Assembly: GCA_009760855.2 (NCBI GenBank)
Contig: WPIO01000048.1
Location: forward strand, 1,687,001-1,751,000
Reading direction: 5' to 3'
DNA length: 64,000 bases
Source of the DNA: Cristatella mucedo
Taxonomy: Eukaryota; Bryozoa; Phylactolaemata; Cristatellidae
This document shows positions 1-10,955 of the stretch, in pieces. The notes below the pieces were generated by a model. The model had not been told where the DNA came from and did no database searches. It was given only the letters and a program-made list of their open reading frames with translations. Position 1 is the first letter of the stretch, and each line of letters starts with the position of its first letter. The position numbers were made by a program, and so were the translations under genes.

Positions 1-300
1 CCTCAAACGAACCTCTTTAAAGCGCCTGGAAAGAGATTGAGTTCTCTCAGGGCGCTTTATCAAATGTGTGTGTTATTATTACCTCAAATCCTGTGGAGAT
101 CGTGCCTTTAGTTCATACGCTTCAAAAGCCGGGAACTCACTTCTGACTGGCAGTGCCACATTCCCTGACTTTACGACATTTAAAAAGAAGCTAAATACCA
201 TCTATTTATCACAGCATTTAGTGGTTCCGTGTGATTCGTCTGTTGTGTGCCTATGTGTGCTGACACTGTGCATGTTCCCACCAACAACGTTCGTATATTC
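1..300 (+). mobile_element. Two adjoining L2/CR1-type LINE 3' ends
   Basis: Positions 16-80 hold a LINE 3' tail: the hairpin halves AAAGCGCC and GGGCGCTTT flank GAGATTGAGTTCTCT, followed by a short ATT run. From about 81 a second copy begins in the last coding part of ORF2, with the typical 'GDRAFSSYASKAGNSL' wording at 96-143, then the 3' untranslated stretch with CTGACACTGTGCATG. The same sequences recur more than ten times in the window. Both copies are 5'-truncated and non-functional. Confidence 0.8.
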
Positions 301-2340
301 TGCACAGCTTTTTCCCCAGAAAGCAAAAAAGCATAAGACGCGCTCAGAAGACTGAAATGGCTGGGCTCCAGTTGCATCTAAGACTCGGGTAGGTATTTTT
401 TTCAAAAGCAGTTTCTGTTAGTTTCACACTGAGCAGTTTTCTCTCAAATCCACTGGCTTCACTTTTGCACCTCTGATTCGGTTTCCACATGCCCACTCTA
501 GTGTAGGGATCGCGACCGCAGTCAGTGAGCTGTTTTTACGCTGTTCGCCCTTTCAGATTAGTTCTGACGGCCGATAAGGAGTAAGCACGATATCGGGCTG
601 CACGTTGGCGCAGTGAACGTAGCACTGTGTAAATCTGTTACGATTGCTCTTCTCCCTATGCTCAGAAGCGGTTGAAGATGCCGCCGCAGCGTCGTACTCT
701 GAGGACCAGCGGCGACAGCTCGGAATGAAATCTCACTGGTTTTTGGGCTAAAGCCCGATTCTGAAGATCGAGAGCGTAGCTTAAAATGCGTTGATCCGAT
801 TCCGTGGTTCATTTGAATGTAGTGAAAAATCCTTCGCTAGCAACTGAGCTATACCAGGCCTAAGCTCGGGTTTACTAGTCAAGTCGCTCGTGCGAATGCG
901 TCCGCCGCCGCCACCATGGCCACGTGAAGGAGCCCTAAGGTACCTCATACGTCAGTAGTTTCTCGGATTATCTTTTTCCTGTCACATCAATACTCCGGAG
1001 CCTCCCACTGAGGTGGGACATACACCATTGTAGTGCATTGCCAGTGATGCCCAGGCAAGATGAGAGGCGCTCGAGAAGGACTCGGTGGTCAATAGTATGA
1101 AAATATACCTTAAGATCAAGCAAAACAAGCAAATCAAACAAACTAAGCTAACCTCAAGTAAGAAGAAGTATTCCATAGTCACGTTAATATGCTGTCGCCG
1201 GTCTTGATTTTCCAAAACAGTAAACTTTCTACCAAAGAAAATAATTTATAGGTGACCAGTAAGTGTCGTTTGTTCGCACGACAGTAGGTTAGCTAACTTC
1301 CCTGTCTTCGATCAGTCCAAACAGGCCACCATGCGCCATTTGTGTCTCGGTGGTCAAGAATAAATCTGGACCTACTGCCTGTGAAAGAATTGAACTCTAA
1401 CGACCAGGATAAAGCTGTAATTGTTCGTCAATGAAACAATGAATAGCCATTCAGTAATCAGAATGAGGCAACATACAGCAACAGTTACAGAATAGGTCAG
1501 AGCTGCTTTTATACCCGTTGGCCGATATTGGAGTAAAGAGACTGAGGATGAGTCGCCAGCAAAATTCGCGGGGGCATAACGTTCTTTCTCCGCGCTATGA
1601 AGTGGGGTGACTCTGCCACACGAAAGGGTAGAAGCATGAAGAATGCAAATTGAATGCCCTAAAATGTACACAAAGTAAAAATGAGCTAGAGCAAAAAACA
1701 AAAATGCAGTTGCAAAAAATCGAGCTAGCGTTGAAACTTTCTCATCAAATACAAAGTAGCATTTATCAAATTGCATTAATCGCTATGGCATTTTTAATTA
1801 GTTCGGTATCAACCTAATATAAGCGAGCACTCGTTTCAAGATAATTTATTTACGTGTCGCTATCGGTTTCTCGCACGGGACGGCTTCGGAAACCCGACTT
1901 CGACGAAGGGCGTGCTTCATTCGCTAGACGTGGCTCCGTTAGGCAGCCGGCTGGGAGTATGCCAGATGGATAACTCGGTGCTGCAGCCAGAAATCGTCAT
2001 TTAATGTTAGCACTGTCAATGCTGAGGGCGAGAATAAGGATTGATTAAAGGAGTAGTGTCTGCCCAGCTTGAACCACGGAAGAGAGGCATCGTAGACGTA
2101 CAGCCGACCGTCACTTGGTCAACCACATTCCGCTTATTCAGGGAGAGGCGGAGCTGAGGCTGACTGACAACTCACCATTGTCTGTTCAGGTCTATTCAGT
2201 CCGGCTTAAATTCGGCGTTTGGAGGCCGCACGCCGAATTTGCCGAAAATAAGGGGGCCACCTGACGCCGAATTTAAGAGGGAGTGCGTCAGTGTGATTTG
2301 CCCGTCGGGACAGTGTGGGAGCAATGTGGGAGAGATTCGA
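301..2340. other. No gene recognised
   Basis: Open frames here, including a 134-codon minus-strand frame at 1372-1776, show no motif, repeat or composition I can tie to a family. No LINE tail, tRNA-like box or long simple repeat was noticed. The last ~100 bases may be the 5' flank of the hAT-like element that follows. Confidence 0.4.
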
Positions 2341-2341
2341 T

Positions 2342-4440
2342 GACAAAAATGTCGTTCATTTCAAAGGTTGCAGACGCTGCACAGCGGATGAACTCGGATA
2401 TGGGCTTCAGATCGTTATCCGAGATCCACATGATGCCGTCGTATCTGTGCAGTGCAAGTTCTGAAAGTTCTTTGGGCGCGAAGACGTCCACACGGGTATC
2501 GGCACCACTCGCAAGCTCAAACGTACGCGGCATATCAAACTGTCCCAGCATCCGCTTAGGAAGGACTACTATCGCAGCCATATGGAGAAGCAGCACTACT
2601 GTGATTGAACCGATTACAAGGCTGCATCGGCAGAGGCGAAGAAGACCTTCTTTGATAATCGACCAGAACATCGAAACACGCTGCATTCTTACTTTCGACC
2701 ATACTAGCTGCAAGCCGGAGCTCATCATCGATGCTCCCGTTCTAGAGAAGTCGATCGGTGGTGTATTTTGACACGACGACGTCGAAGAAGAATCGCTGTC
2801 AAAGGCTTTGTCTCAGTTCAAGATTCAGAACGACGGCCGCTACAAGGTCGTCGTTACGAATCCACCGAGGTTTTTGTTGGCGATTAAGCATGTTTCAGTT
2901 GGCCTATCGTTCCGACAGACTGAGGCTGTAATTCGTCATCACCAGGAGTTGACCAAAAATCCCAAATTGACGGGTGTGACCAGGCATATGCTTTCGAACG
3001 ATGTGCGTCTCATGGTTGCTGTTTCGCTTCAACGCATTTCTTATCTTCTGAGTGACACTTTCACTTGGGCATTCTCATTTGCCTGCGACTGCACCTCGAA
3101 CGCTGTCTTGTCTTACATATCTGTGCGCCCACGCCTGCCTATTTCGGGATTCCGGCCAATGTTGATTTGCGTCTTATTCCTGCGTTTGGACACCACCCAG
3201 GGGTCAACCAGTTCGCTGCTATTGTCAAAGTCGTTGAAGCCGTATTGTCGGTTTGGCGCCAGAAGCTACTTGGCGTCATGTCAGATCGGGAGAATACGAT
3301 GACTGGACGCCACGGCGGTGTCGTTACTCTTCTTGAGCAGGAAGCTGCCCATCGTGTCTTGTGCGTTTAGTGCCCGCAGCATCAGACAGACTTGGTCATG
3401 AAGAAAGGCTTTGCCGACATCGATGATGGTGACTTCGTAAAGCAGGTCCACTCATTTATTACTCATCTTCGTCGCCAAGAGAACTTGATTACGGAGATTC
3501 GCTCTACATGTCCGAAGCTTACCAAACGTTGGCTCCACGTGGGCAGTTCTTTGTCGTGGCTGCTACAACACCGCATTCGACTTTTCCAGCTTGTTCAGGA
3601 GAAACAATTTGATGGTGCACCGGGCATGGAGTAGTGGATTACAGCGTCAGTGGTTGCAGCTGTGTGCAGGGCTGTCAACGTTACATTCATCAAGCTGCAG
3701 TTGCGAGATCTCATCATCGCCCAGCAACGTTCCGAGATCGAGAAGCTGATTGCCCATCTATCTTTGTTATTCACAATTGACCTAACGGGCGGATATCATG
3801 CTGCAGATGCAATGGAGCTGGACGATTAGTAATCCGTTTCACTCGGTTCAAGAATTTACTGAGGACCGGGGTACATTCTTCCGCGACCAACTCAATGTGT
3901 TCAATAACGGTCGCGTCGTGACGTTGTCACACAACTAGGCACGTTTATGGTGAGCATGGTTGAACGAATGGTGCAAGACCAAGCGGAATGTGACAGTTCT
4001 AATAATGCGGCAGCTTGTGAGGCACCTCCGGCGATGCCTGCTGAGCTGCTCGCACTTCGTTCGCGTGACTTCCATTCTTGTGTCCTCGATCCTCACCGCG
4101 ATCGCCTAGCCCAGTTTTGGATTGCGTCTATGGTTGAGGCTGTTGAGCAGGGGAAATGCCATCTTGTGGCTAGCGCGGCCATCAAGGCGGCTGTTGCCAG
4201 GCACGCCCAGTCGACGGATTTCAATGCTGCTTGGGATGAAGTTGAACGTCTCTCACCTGAATCTTTATACAAACACCTGCGTCAGTTCTGCTGCGGATTG
4301 GCATCCGTTTTCGCCAACACTACGTCGGTCGAGTTGGACTTCTCTGTGCTCAAGTGAGAAATAGACGATCGCCGCACTAATCTTTTATCATTAGCTTTGG
4401 AGGGCACCTTGCAGGCAAAGCAGTTTGATAGCCTCTCAAC
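2342..4440 (+). pseudogene. hAT-superfamily transposase-like gene, broken
   Basis: The reading jumps between frames but keeps family order. A BED-like zinc finger lies near 2450-2590: VQCKF, then HMEKQH, with the second cysteine position now a TGA at 2462. A mid-region follows with VSVGLSFRQTEAVI (2905-2946). The catalytic-core-like segment with 'NTMTGRHGGVVTLLEQEA' is near 3293-3346, then a KLTKRWLHVGSSLSWLL stretch near 3517-3567. The C-terminal hAT dimerisation segment has FANTTSVELDFSVLK (4312-4356) and, past a stop at 4357-4359, LALEGTLQAKQF. In-frame stops also occur at 2606 and 2705, and frames change near 2780, 3200 and 3640-3950. From memory the wording is close to transposase-like proteins abundant in oomycete genomes; that placement is unverified. 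The element is dead. I saw no convincing terminal inverted repeats or target duplications. Confidence 0.7.
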
Positions 4441-4462
4441 GCTTTAGAGTTTAGAGGCTATC
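4427..4462. repeat. Short perfect inverted repeat after the transposase remains
   Basis: GATAGCCTCT (4427-4436) and AGAGGCTATC (4453-4462) form 10-bp perfect arms around a 16-nt loop. It lies just past the dimerisation domain and just before a SINE. It may be part of the hAT-like element's 3' end or chance. Confidence 0.35.
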
Positions 4463-4625
4463 ATGATTCAACAGCCTCTTCTGCATAGCGACAGAAGAGC
4501 CTTTATGGCTCTCACTACCGCTTATAGCGACGATAAAGCATCACCCACCACAGGATTCGAACCCACGACCTCGGGAACAAGGTCGTGAAAAGCAACCGCC
4601 TTACCCAGTGTGTGCCATCGCGGCT
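4463..4625 (-). mobile_element. tRNA-derived SINE (family A)
   Basis: Read on the minus strand it has a tRNA-like head with a B box of the GGTCGTGGGTTCGAATCC type (complement near 4555-4575), a body with GCGACGATAAAG/TAGCGAC, and the end AGAGGCTGTTGAATC. At least eight relatives occur in the window (for example 5961, 14452, 24992, 54225 and 56513), which marks it as a dispersed repeat and not a tRNA gene. Confidence 0.75.
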
Positions 4626-5960
4626 TTGAATACTCGAGCCACCTTTGCTAGCTCGACCCGATGGCTCTGGGTTAGGAATGAGGGTATCTCGTAGCTTGCT
4701 TTCTGAATCTCAATTAAGCCCTGGCGGTGCCCCGAACCAACTGGTCATTTACCGCGGTAGATGAGAGCGTAAAATCGTCCAGTAGTTGAAGGGAACCGGT
4801 ATGACGAGTCTCGCTTTCAATCTGGCGGCGGGGCCGGGGGGGCGGGGTGCTGTCGGTCGCGTAGAGGTCGCTCGACCGCTCGAAAGTCTCGCTTAAGTTG
4901 CACGAGGTTGGGCTATTGGTAGAGGAGCCACCTTGAAGTTTATTGCACAATTTGATAGCCTGTTTGCTATGCTAGCCCCCTAATGTGGTAGCGAGGGCAG
5001 CAATCCAGTACTCTAGTCGCCGGTCTGTGCAGTAAATAGCCGCGAGCGAGCACTCTTTCAAACGTTCGAGCCACGAGCTCGGCTGAGCGGACCGTTGCGG
5101 GCTTTGTGCGGACGACGGGTCATGCGAACTGAGAGGCTATGACCTTTATCGGCTTCCAGCCAACTGCATCGATTGCGTCACTGCTAGGGCTCCAGCTGGC
5201 TCGCTCCATTGCCAAGCCCGTCCCCTTGTAACTCAAAGGAGCGTCGAGCAGTAAGCGGTCGTTAAGCTGAGTCATCGAACTTGCTGAAAGGCTAGGCGAG
5301 CCGCTGCCTGCAATCGAAGTGTTTGTTAGCGGCTTGGCAGCTTGGCTCCGTGCCACGGATCACATTCGAACAGAAGCCGGCAACGATGGACCGCTCTCAC
5401 GTAGTGGCGGTTACGTAAAAGCTAGCAGCGTGGTGGTAGCAATGGCTGGTAGAAAAAGACGACGCCGGCGGCGAGTCTCGGCTAGAATCGTTTCGGCGTT
5501 GGGCTCCAAGCCTGCGAGTTGCTGCATCTGCATCAAAGAATGGGGGGGCGGTGGTGGCTAAAACACCTGTAGAGCACTCTTCTGAAGATTGAAACTCGGC
5601 TGCCAAATGCCGACAGGGAACCATCATCTTCTTCTCGCGCTTGCTGCGAATTCTCTATAAGGCCGAAATATGAGCGAAGCGATGAGAGGAACTCGGAAGA
5701 ACCTGGCAGTATCAAGAGGCTGCCGCAGCTTCAGCACTATTAAGTTAAGTTATTTGCCGCATGCGGAGCACTTGTAACTAGTGCTATTGCTGACCGGAAC
5801 TTGACCGCTACCGGTGAAGTTGGCACCTCGTTACAAACGCGTGGTGTGCTGCTTCCACGTCCGGACAGCACTGGGCCGTAAACACAGCACTCATAACGGC
5901 GCTAGTCTCAGCCTACTCGCGACGAGTACAGGTGACGCCCGAACCTTGAGCGAATAAATA
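4626..5960. other. No gene recognised
   Basis: Several short frames exist on both strands (for example 5319-5561 +), but none has a family motif. The DNA here is somewhat GC-rich. Nothing else seen. Confidence 0.35.
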
Positions 5961-6124
5961 GATATTAGCTCATTCAACAGCTTTATTTGTATAGCTTTTA
6001 GAAGAGCCTTAATGGCTATCGCCACCGCTTGCAGTTGGCAAGACAGGATCGAGCACAGCTGGATTCAAACCCACGACCTTTGTGGTGAAGAACGAGCTAC
6101 TTACCTCCTGTACTATCTCGGCCC
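5961..6124 (-). mobile_element. tRNA-derived SINE (family A)
   Basis: Same order of blocks as the copy at 4463: CATTCAACAGC, AAGAGCCTTAATGGCTATCGCCACCGCTTGCAG as an imperfect body match, then a B-box complement around CAAACCCACGACC (6065-6080). More diverged than the 4463 copy. Confidence 0.65.
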
Positions 6125-7335
6125 ATAATCCTGTAATACCGCGGCTAGTGATTTGCAGGTGCAGCGCCAATGCACGCAGATATGTCGACAGTAGCGGAAA
6201 ACGACAGCGACGAGTAGCGTTCGTATCTTAAAAATTACAAGTCCATATCCGCAACGTAAAAATAAGCCTTCCGAATGCAATGGAGGATTACAGGAGTTCA
6301 ACAAAGGCCGTGACACACACCAACGACAGGGTGGCCTGGAGCTCAAATTTGCTCAAATACAAAGGCCAACTACGGAAGCATAACTCCAGCCTAGCGCACG
6401 GTGTCTGCTTTCGTGCGGCCTTGGCCGTCGCCTACCGCACACGTGCTACTAGCACTCGTTACTCGGGAGCCGTGAATAACGGATACCAGTCACAGTCTGG
6501 CTCGTTTAGCTGGACGCAGTTTCGCTGCTCCTTAAATTTAGGCGGCCATCGGCCGGAAGAAGAAAAGAAAAAATCCGACTGCCTGCCACAGCAGGCTGTC
6601 GGCATTCGTTTTCTCCACCTAGTTAGGCTCTAACGCAAATTTCTGCGATTGATTTTTCAAGCGCCTCATTCGAAGCTGTCGCTTTAGATACAACAGCCTT
6701 CCCTTCAACGAGCTGGACTTCAAAGCGTCGCGAGAGCTGTTGTCTTGTCATAGATTCAGGCCGCTAGCACGTCACTAGGCTGGAGGCAGAAGGGTGCTTT
6801 TAGCCGCAGGGCTACCTTAATGCCAGAAACAATCTCTAACTGGAATGCAGGGTAGTGAAAACAACAAGGGCGAGCAGAACTCCATAATTGCGGCTTAGTC
6901 TTGTCATGCTCAGTACTGGAATTGCCTCAGCAACCCGGTCCTGTCTGCCTTTATTTCAGTTCGACAGTCGGCGGTGTATATTTAACAGACAGCTTCCAGT
7001 GTCCAGCTTCTCTTGGATGCATACGCCCATTGGCAAACTTTTCAAAGGCAGCGAACACTTAAGCTACTTTGAATCGGCACAGTAAGTCCTGCGTTTGCTT
7101 TTACAACACGTTGATTCAGCAACTGCACTATGGTCGCAGCTTGGCGAAGTTAGGCGACATGCATGCACTCGAAGATGACGGACTCGCATTCACCATGTTT
7201 CAAAGTCAATGGCAATATCGAATTTGTCACGTAGCAGGTATGATGCGCGAGAGCATAGGTATGCTTAAAGTAGACAAGTCTATTTGAGAACAACAGAGGG
7301 TTACAGCCATTCAACAACGTTCATGACATGTACAC
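6125..7335. other. No gene recognised
   Basis: Open frames such as 6280-6633 (+) show no family motif and no repeat was identified. Confidence 0.35.
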
Positions 7336-7337
7336 GA

Positions 7338-7779
7338 ATGGCTCCGTGGCCTAGACCTGCAGTGCATCGACTTCAAGGTTCTGTCACTCACTTTTAGGCC
7401 CCTTCATTCTTTGGCTTCAGCCTACCTGTTAGATCTAATCATCAAATAGAATAAGCGCTTTTCTGAATCAAGTGGTTTGGCTACATCTCGTACGTACCTC
7501 AAATCCTTTGGAGACCGAGCCTTTAGTTCGTATGCCCGCAGATCCTGGAGCTCACTTCCGGTCGGTGTCAAGACATCATAGACTTGACGACATTTGCATG
7601 CTGACCCAGTGCATGTAACCCCTAACCATGTTATTCATTTTGTCTGTTTTTCAAGCATGATTTTACTTACTATTCTATTGCGTATCACTTTGCAGCAAAT
7701 GTAAAGCGCCTAGAAAGAGATTAAGTTCTCTGAGGGCGCTTTATCAAGTGCAATATTATTATTATTATTATTATTATTT
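7338..7779 (+). mobile_element. L2/CR1-type LINE, 5'-truncated, intact 3' end
   Basis: It starts in the ORF2 C-terminal region (CATCGACTTCAAGGTTCTGTC, the 'IDFKVLS' segment), passes 'FGDRAFSSYA' near 7509-7540, then the 3' UTR. It ends in the tail hairpin AAAGCGCC / GGGCGCTTT (7702-7744) plus an (ATT)n run at 7754-7779. A gap near 7600 joins the coding end to the UTR. Non-functional. Confidence 0.85.
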
Positions 7780-7794
7780 GGTTTGACCCAGTGT

Positions 7795-7912
7795 TAAATA
7801 TGCGGGTCAAATCAAAGTCACACCGGAGTCGTGGGCTCGAGCTCCGTGGCGTATGTGAAGCGCCTGTAAAGAGATTAAATTTATCTTAGGGTGCTATACA
7901 AATGAATTCTAC
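7795..7912 (+). mobile_element. SINE (family B) with a LINE-like 3' tail
   Basis: A B-box-like GTCGTGGGCTCGAGC (7829-7843) is followed directly by a LINE-type tail: GTGAAGCGCCTGTAAAGAGATT, then TTATCTTAGGGTGCTATACAAATG. The tRNA-like A-box half is degenerate. A better copy lies at 57480-57640 and a minus-strand copy at 19058-19200. Confidence 0.65.

Positions 7913-7980
<68 letters not shown>
7913..7980. repeat. (TA)n(TG)n microsatellite
   Basis: A short TA run grades into about 27 TG units, directly at the 3' end of the family-B SINE, as if seeded from its tail. Confidence 0.95.
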
Positions 7981-7981
<1 letters not shown>

Positions 7982-8451
7982 AGATTGAGGAAAGTTCAGT
8001 TCTCTTAAAAAATCAACAAATGTTCATAATAGCCACGAAACCAGATCAAAACCACAAAAAATTGTAATATATACAGATATATATATATTGTAGTTTGACA
8101 CCCCGACAGCGAGCACGCCACAGCACGTAAACACAAAACGTCCACGAATCGCTGTGTATTTTGGGCTCGCTGCGCGACGGCTCATGCGACCATTCACTCC
8201 TGCGCCCCGCATTCCCACTACCAATCCTGTGAAGACTATGACTCACCCTCGTAAAACCATTTACCAATAAACCGGCATGACCCATAAACCAGCGGCCATA
8301 AACGCTATCGGCCCATACAAAAATATCACGGCGATAAAATAATCACATATATAATATATACCTAGATTTTTCTTTATCGCCATATAATAACAGACAAATT
8401 TAAGACGGGGCACGAACCTCTTCCTTAACCTTGTATTATGTATTCACAAAG

Positions 8452-8725
8452 AAGCTAAAAAACGCACCTATTCATCACGGCATTTAGTGGGTCGTAATTC
8501 GTACTTTGTAAGCTTACGCGTGTTGACACTGTGCACGCTGCCACTAAGCGTACTTGCACGTTGACCCTGTGCATGTCATCTCTAACCGCGTTATGCTTGC
8601 TGTCACTGAGCAGGCTGCCACTAACTATTCGATCATGTTTCCTCTGTAGCAAATGTAAAGTACCTAGAAATAGATTAAGTCCTATGGGGTTGCTATACAG
8701 ATGCGTTATTTTTATTATTTATATT
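8452..8725 (+). mobile_element. LINE 3' UTR fragment
   Basis: Begins with AAGCTAAAAAACGCACCTATTC and CATTTAGTGGGTC as in other copies, then the CTGACACTGTGCATG-like section, the GCAAATGTAAAGTACCTAGAAA tail and a short TTATT run. Strongly diverged. Confidence 0.75.
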
Positions 8726-8729
8726 ACTA

Positions 8730-9142
8730 TTAAGAATGAAATTACTGCATAAGTTATGACCTGGCTGTTATATAAAGCGTGGGCCTGACCGCAGTCGCTC
8801 TCTTAAAGCAACAGTCTGCTGGTCGGTGAGTAAGAGCGCTGAGCGCTAGCTTTTTGCTCGTCGTATCCGCGGATATAATAATAATAATAATACACTTGAT
8901 AGAGTGCCCTCAGAGAACTCAATCTCTTCCTAGGCGCTTTACATTTGCTGATATATATATATATATATATATATATCATAGCGAATAGCGTTTGTGCTTT
9001 TTCTACTACGGCGTTGGTTCCACTGCGCGCGGAACATCGAACGCTGTATCGTTGTCGTTGACGTATTTTGAGCTTCAGGTCTTGGAACATTGCACGCGTT
9101 CTGCCGCTACCCGGACCAGCGACGGTTCCGCGGTCACTATAT
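8730..9142 (+). repeat. 5' LTR of an LTR retrotransposon, interrupted by a LINE tail
   Basis: This segment aligns by eye, in the same orientation, with about 12005-12345. Shared blocks include TTATGACCTGGCT, GCGTGGGCCTG, AGTCGCTCTC, GTCTGCTGGTCGG, TTTTTCTACT, GGAACATCGA versus GGAATATCGA, CGTTGTCGTTGA and GAGCTTCAGG. A minus-strand LINE tail with AT repeats is inserted at about 8872-8975. The exact left edge is uncertain (8726-8748). The right edge is set by the primer site that follows. Confidence 0.75.
8872..8975 (-). mobile_element. LINE 3' tail inserted in the 5' LTR
   Basis: It reads (AAT)n, CACTTGATAGAGTGCCCTCAGAG, CTCAATCTCTTCCTAGGCGCTTTACATTTGC, in imperfect agreement with the reverse complement of the LINE tail, followed by a 24-nt TA run. 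Sequence on either side matches the uninterrupted 3' LTR, so this is a later insertion. Confidence 0.8.
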
Positions 9143-9156
9143 TGGTATCAGAAGTT
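9143..9156 (+). promoter_or_regulatory. Primer binding site, tRNA-iMet-like
   Basis: TGGTATCAGAAG directly follows the 5' LTR. The first ten bases are those of the classic initiator-methionine tRNA primer site (TGGTATCAGA). Its position right after the repeat supports both the LTR call and the plus-strand orientation. Confidence 0.65.
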
Positions 9157-9208
9157 AAGGATTTTTTTTATTATGCACCTGTACTTGTGTTTCGCCCTGT
9201 TGTTTTCA

Positions 9209-10671
9209 ATGGCTGACCGTGCGACGAGATCCAGTATGGCGACTAGTAGCCAAAATAGTAAGTTGGCTGACGCTGACACGCAGTCGGAACCGACGGGAGA
9301 CACGGCACCTGGGGATGCTGATCAGTTTTAGCTGACCGTTACGGAAGATAAAGCGACGGTGCAGCTGCACCGGCGCTTGAGACTCCGACAGTGGACGCTG
9401 CCGCCAAGCATGTGCCGTCTAGAATAGATGAGGGTTTGGAAAAGATTTGGTTTCGGACGTCTCAAATTTTTATATGCTCGCTCAGCCGCAGCAAGTGAAT
9501 AGGGAATTCATGGAGTTTTTTGTTGGCAATAGAAAGCTGTTGGTATTTTTGGAGGCGGTCGTCAATACCCCAGAAGGAAAAAATAGCAGCTCATTGAGCG
9601 CCACGAGAACGACGCGGGTCTAATAAAAACCAAATATAGCTGCGCTAATTGAGGAGGTATCAAACTTGCGTAGACAAATTTCGGTGCGTTCACCGACCAT
9701 TCAAACTTGCGCTCAGTTAGAGCCGCCGCTCGCAGACTAACCCCCCCCCCCCCGATTCCATAGGGACTATTAGCGGCTTGTCCCTGGGCTAGCCCTAACC
9801 TTGTAAGAGATGGGAAAGTCGGTTTGGTTAACAGCGACCCCCAAAAGTTACCAGTGGGATATTAGTTGCGCCCGAGTAACTTGGGTAATCCTAATCTGGC
9901 AGGTGGTCCAGCTAACTCTAAATATCAACAGCTAGCTCAGCCTTCGTCGGCGACGACAAGGCTAGATCTAGACCATCTGCCGATCGCCAGGTCCGTTGAA
10001 GAGTTTACCTTCCTGTCACAAGCCTCAGGCAAAATGGCCAAAGCTCTACCTACTTATGACGGTACGGTAAAGTGGGAGGTTTGCTGAAACCAATGCGAGT
10101 ATATTACTGCCTCGTATGGCTGGTCTGAGGTTGAGAAGGCCTCACAGCCTGCTACATATTTAATGGGTTTCATCGAAAAAGTCTTAGCGTTGTCCTAATC
10201 ATATATAGGAAGCTATGGAAATATGGCTCATGTACCGCAGGCCCGCTTCGGACGTTTAGGCTAACGTGAACCAGTGTAGGGAAAAGCTTTTAAGGAAGGG
10301 TAAGGCGGAAGGGCGAGACGCAGAGCGAGCTGACACTCGATGTATAGAGATGCTAGCGAAAAGGGGGCACCCAACTGCCGATGAAAGGGCTGGCTCTCTT
10401 CTCAGGTTTTTTATAAGGGCTTTGAACGATCACTCTCTGGAGCAGTACATATTATTGGGAAAATTCCCACACCTGAAGAGGCGTTGGTAATGGACGAGAA
10501 TTTGAGTCGAGCTGCAAAGGTTTCGGATTTAATAAAGAGGGGAGGTGATACAATTAATGATTGGCGGAAAAAGGTTGGAGGTCTAATGCCCTGATGGATT
10601 ATGCTGTTCGTAGAGAAGAGGCGAAAGGCAAGTAGCCGGTGTATCACTGCTTTAATTGTAATGAAGTAGAT
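9209..10671 (+). pseudogene. Gag region of Ty3/Gypsy-like retrotransposon, broken
   Basis: The first ATG after the primer site opens a short serine/alanine-rich frame that stops at 9331. Later pieces read ALPTYDGTVKWEVC (near 10042-10083) and NQCEYITASYGWSEVEKA, like the 'YDGxxxWExFxxQF...WS..EKA' core of Gypsy Gag. A further stretch at 10266-10490 has the LRFFIRALNDHSLEQYILLG flavour of a Gag C-terminal domain. At 10640-10665 the frame reads YHCFNCNEV, the first half of a CCHC zinc knuckle, and is then cut by a LINE. Many stops and frame changes; non-functional. The matching second half of the knuckle resumes near 10957. Confidence 0.65.
9740..9753 (+). repeat. Poly-C run
   Basis: Fourteen consecutive C residues inside the retrotransposon Gag region; likely slippage-prone and a possible assembly weak point. 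Confidence 0.9.
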
Positions 10672-10955
10672 CAACTTAAAAACACGCCTATTTAGGACAG
10701 CATTTAATGTGTGACTCTGATACGTCCTTCATGTTCTTATTCGTGCTGACACTGTGCATGCTGCCACTAACCACATTTGCATGCTGACCCTGCGCATGTC
10801 ACCCCTAACCATGTTATTCATGTTGCTTGTTTATCAAGCATGATATTACTCACCATTCAATTGCATTTCCCTTTGCAGCAAATGTAAAGCGCCTAGAAAG
10901 AGATTTAGTTCTCTGAGGGCGCTTTATCAAGTGCATTATTATTATTATTATAACT
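10672..10955 (+). mobile_element. LINE 3' end inserted in the gag zinc knuckle
   Basis: Begins at CAACTTAAAAACACGCCTATTTAGGACAGCATTTA, an imperfect copy of the LINE C-terminal/UTR junction. It continues through the 3' UTR to the tail hairpin AAAGCGCC / GGGCGCTTT (10887-10925) and an ATT run. Left of it is CFNCNEV; right of it the frame reads NFQRDCR. Together these correspond to the two halves of one CCHC knuckle, so the insertion point is precise. Confidence 0.85.

Noticed and set aside
1372..1776. 134-codon minus frame with hydrophobic stretches
   Set aside because: Hydrophobic residues come from A/T-rich codons; no family motif and no supporting context.
2283..2771. 162-codon frame starting with a tubulin-like MRQC...GQCG-type hint in an adjacent frame
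   Set aside because: The resemblance ends after a few residues. The neighbouring frame carries the hAT-like zinc finger and basic region, which fits what follows.
9209..9331. Short intact Gag-like protein from the first ATG after the primer site
   Set aside because: The frame stops after about 40 codons and Gag-like text resumes in other frames; it is the start of a broken gene.
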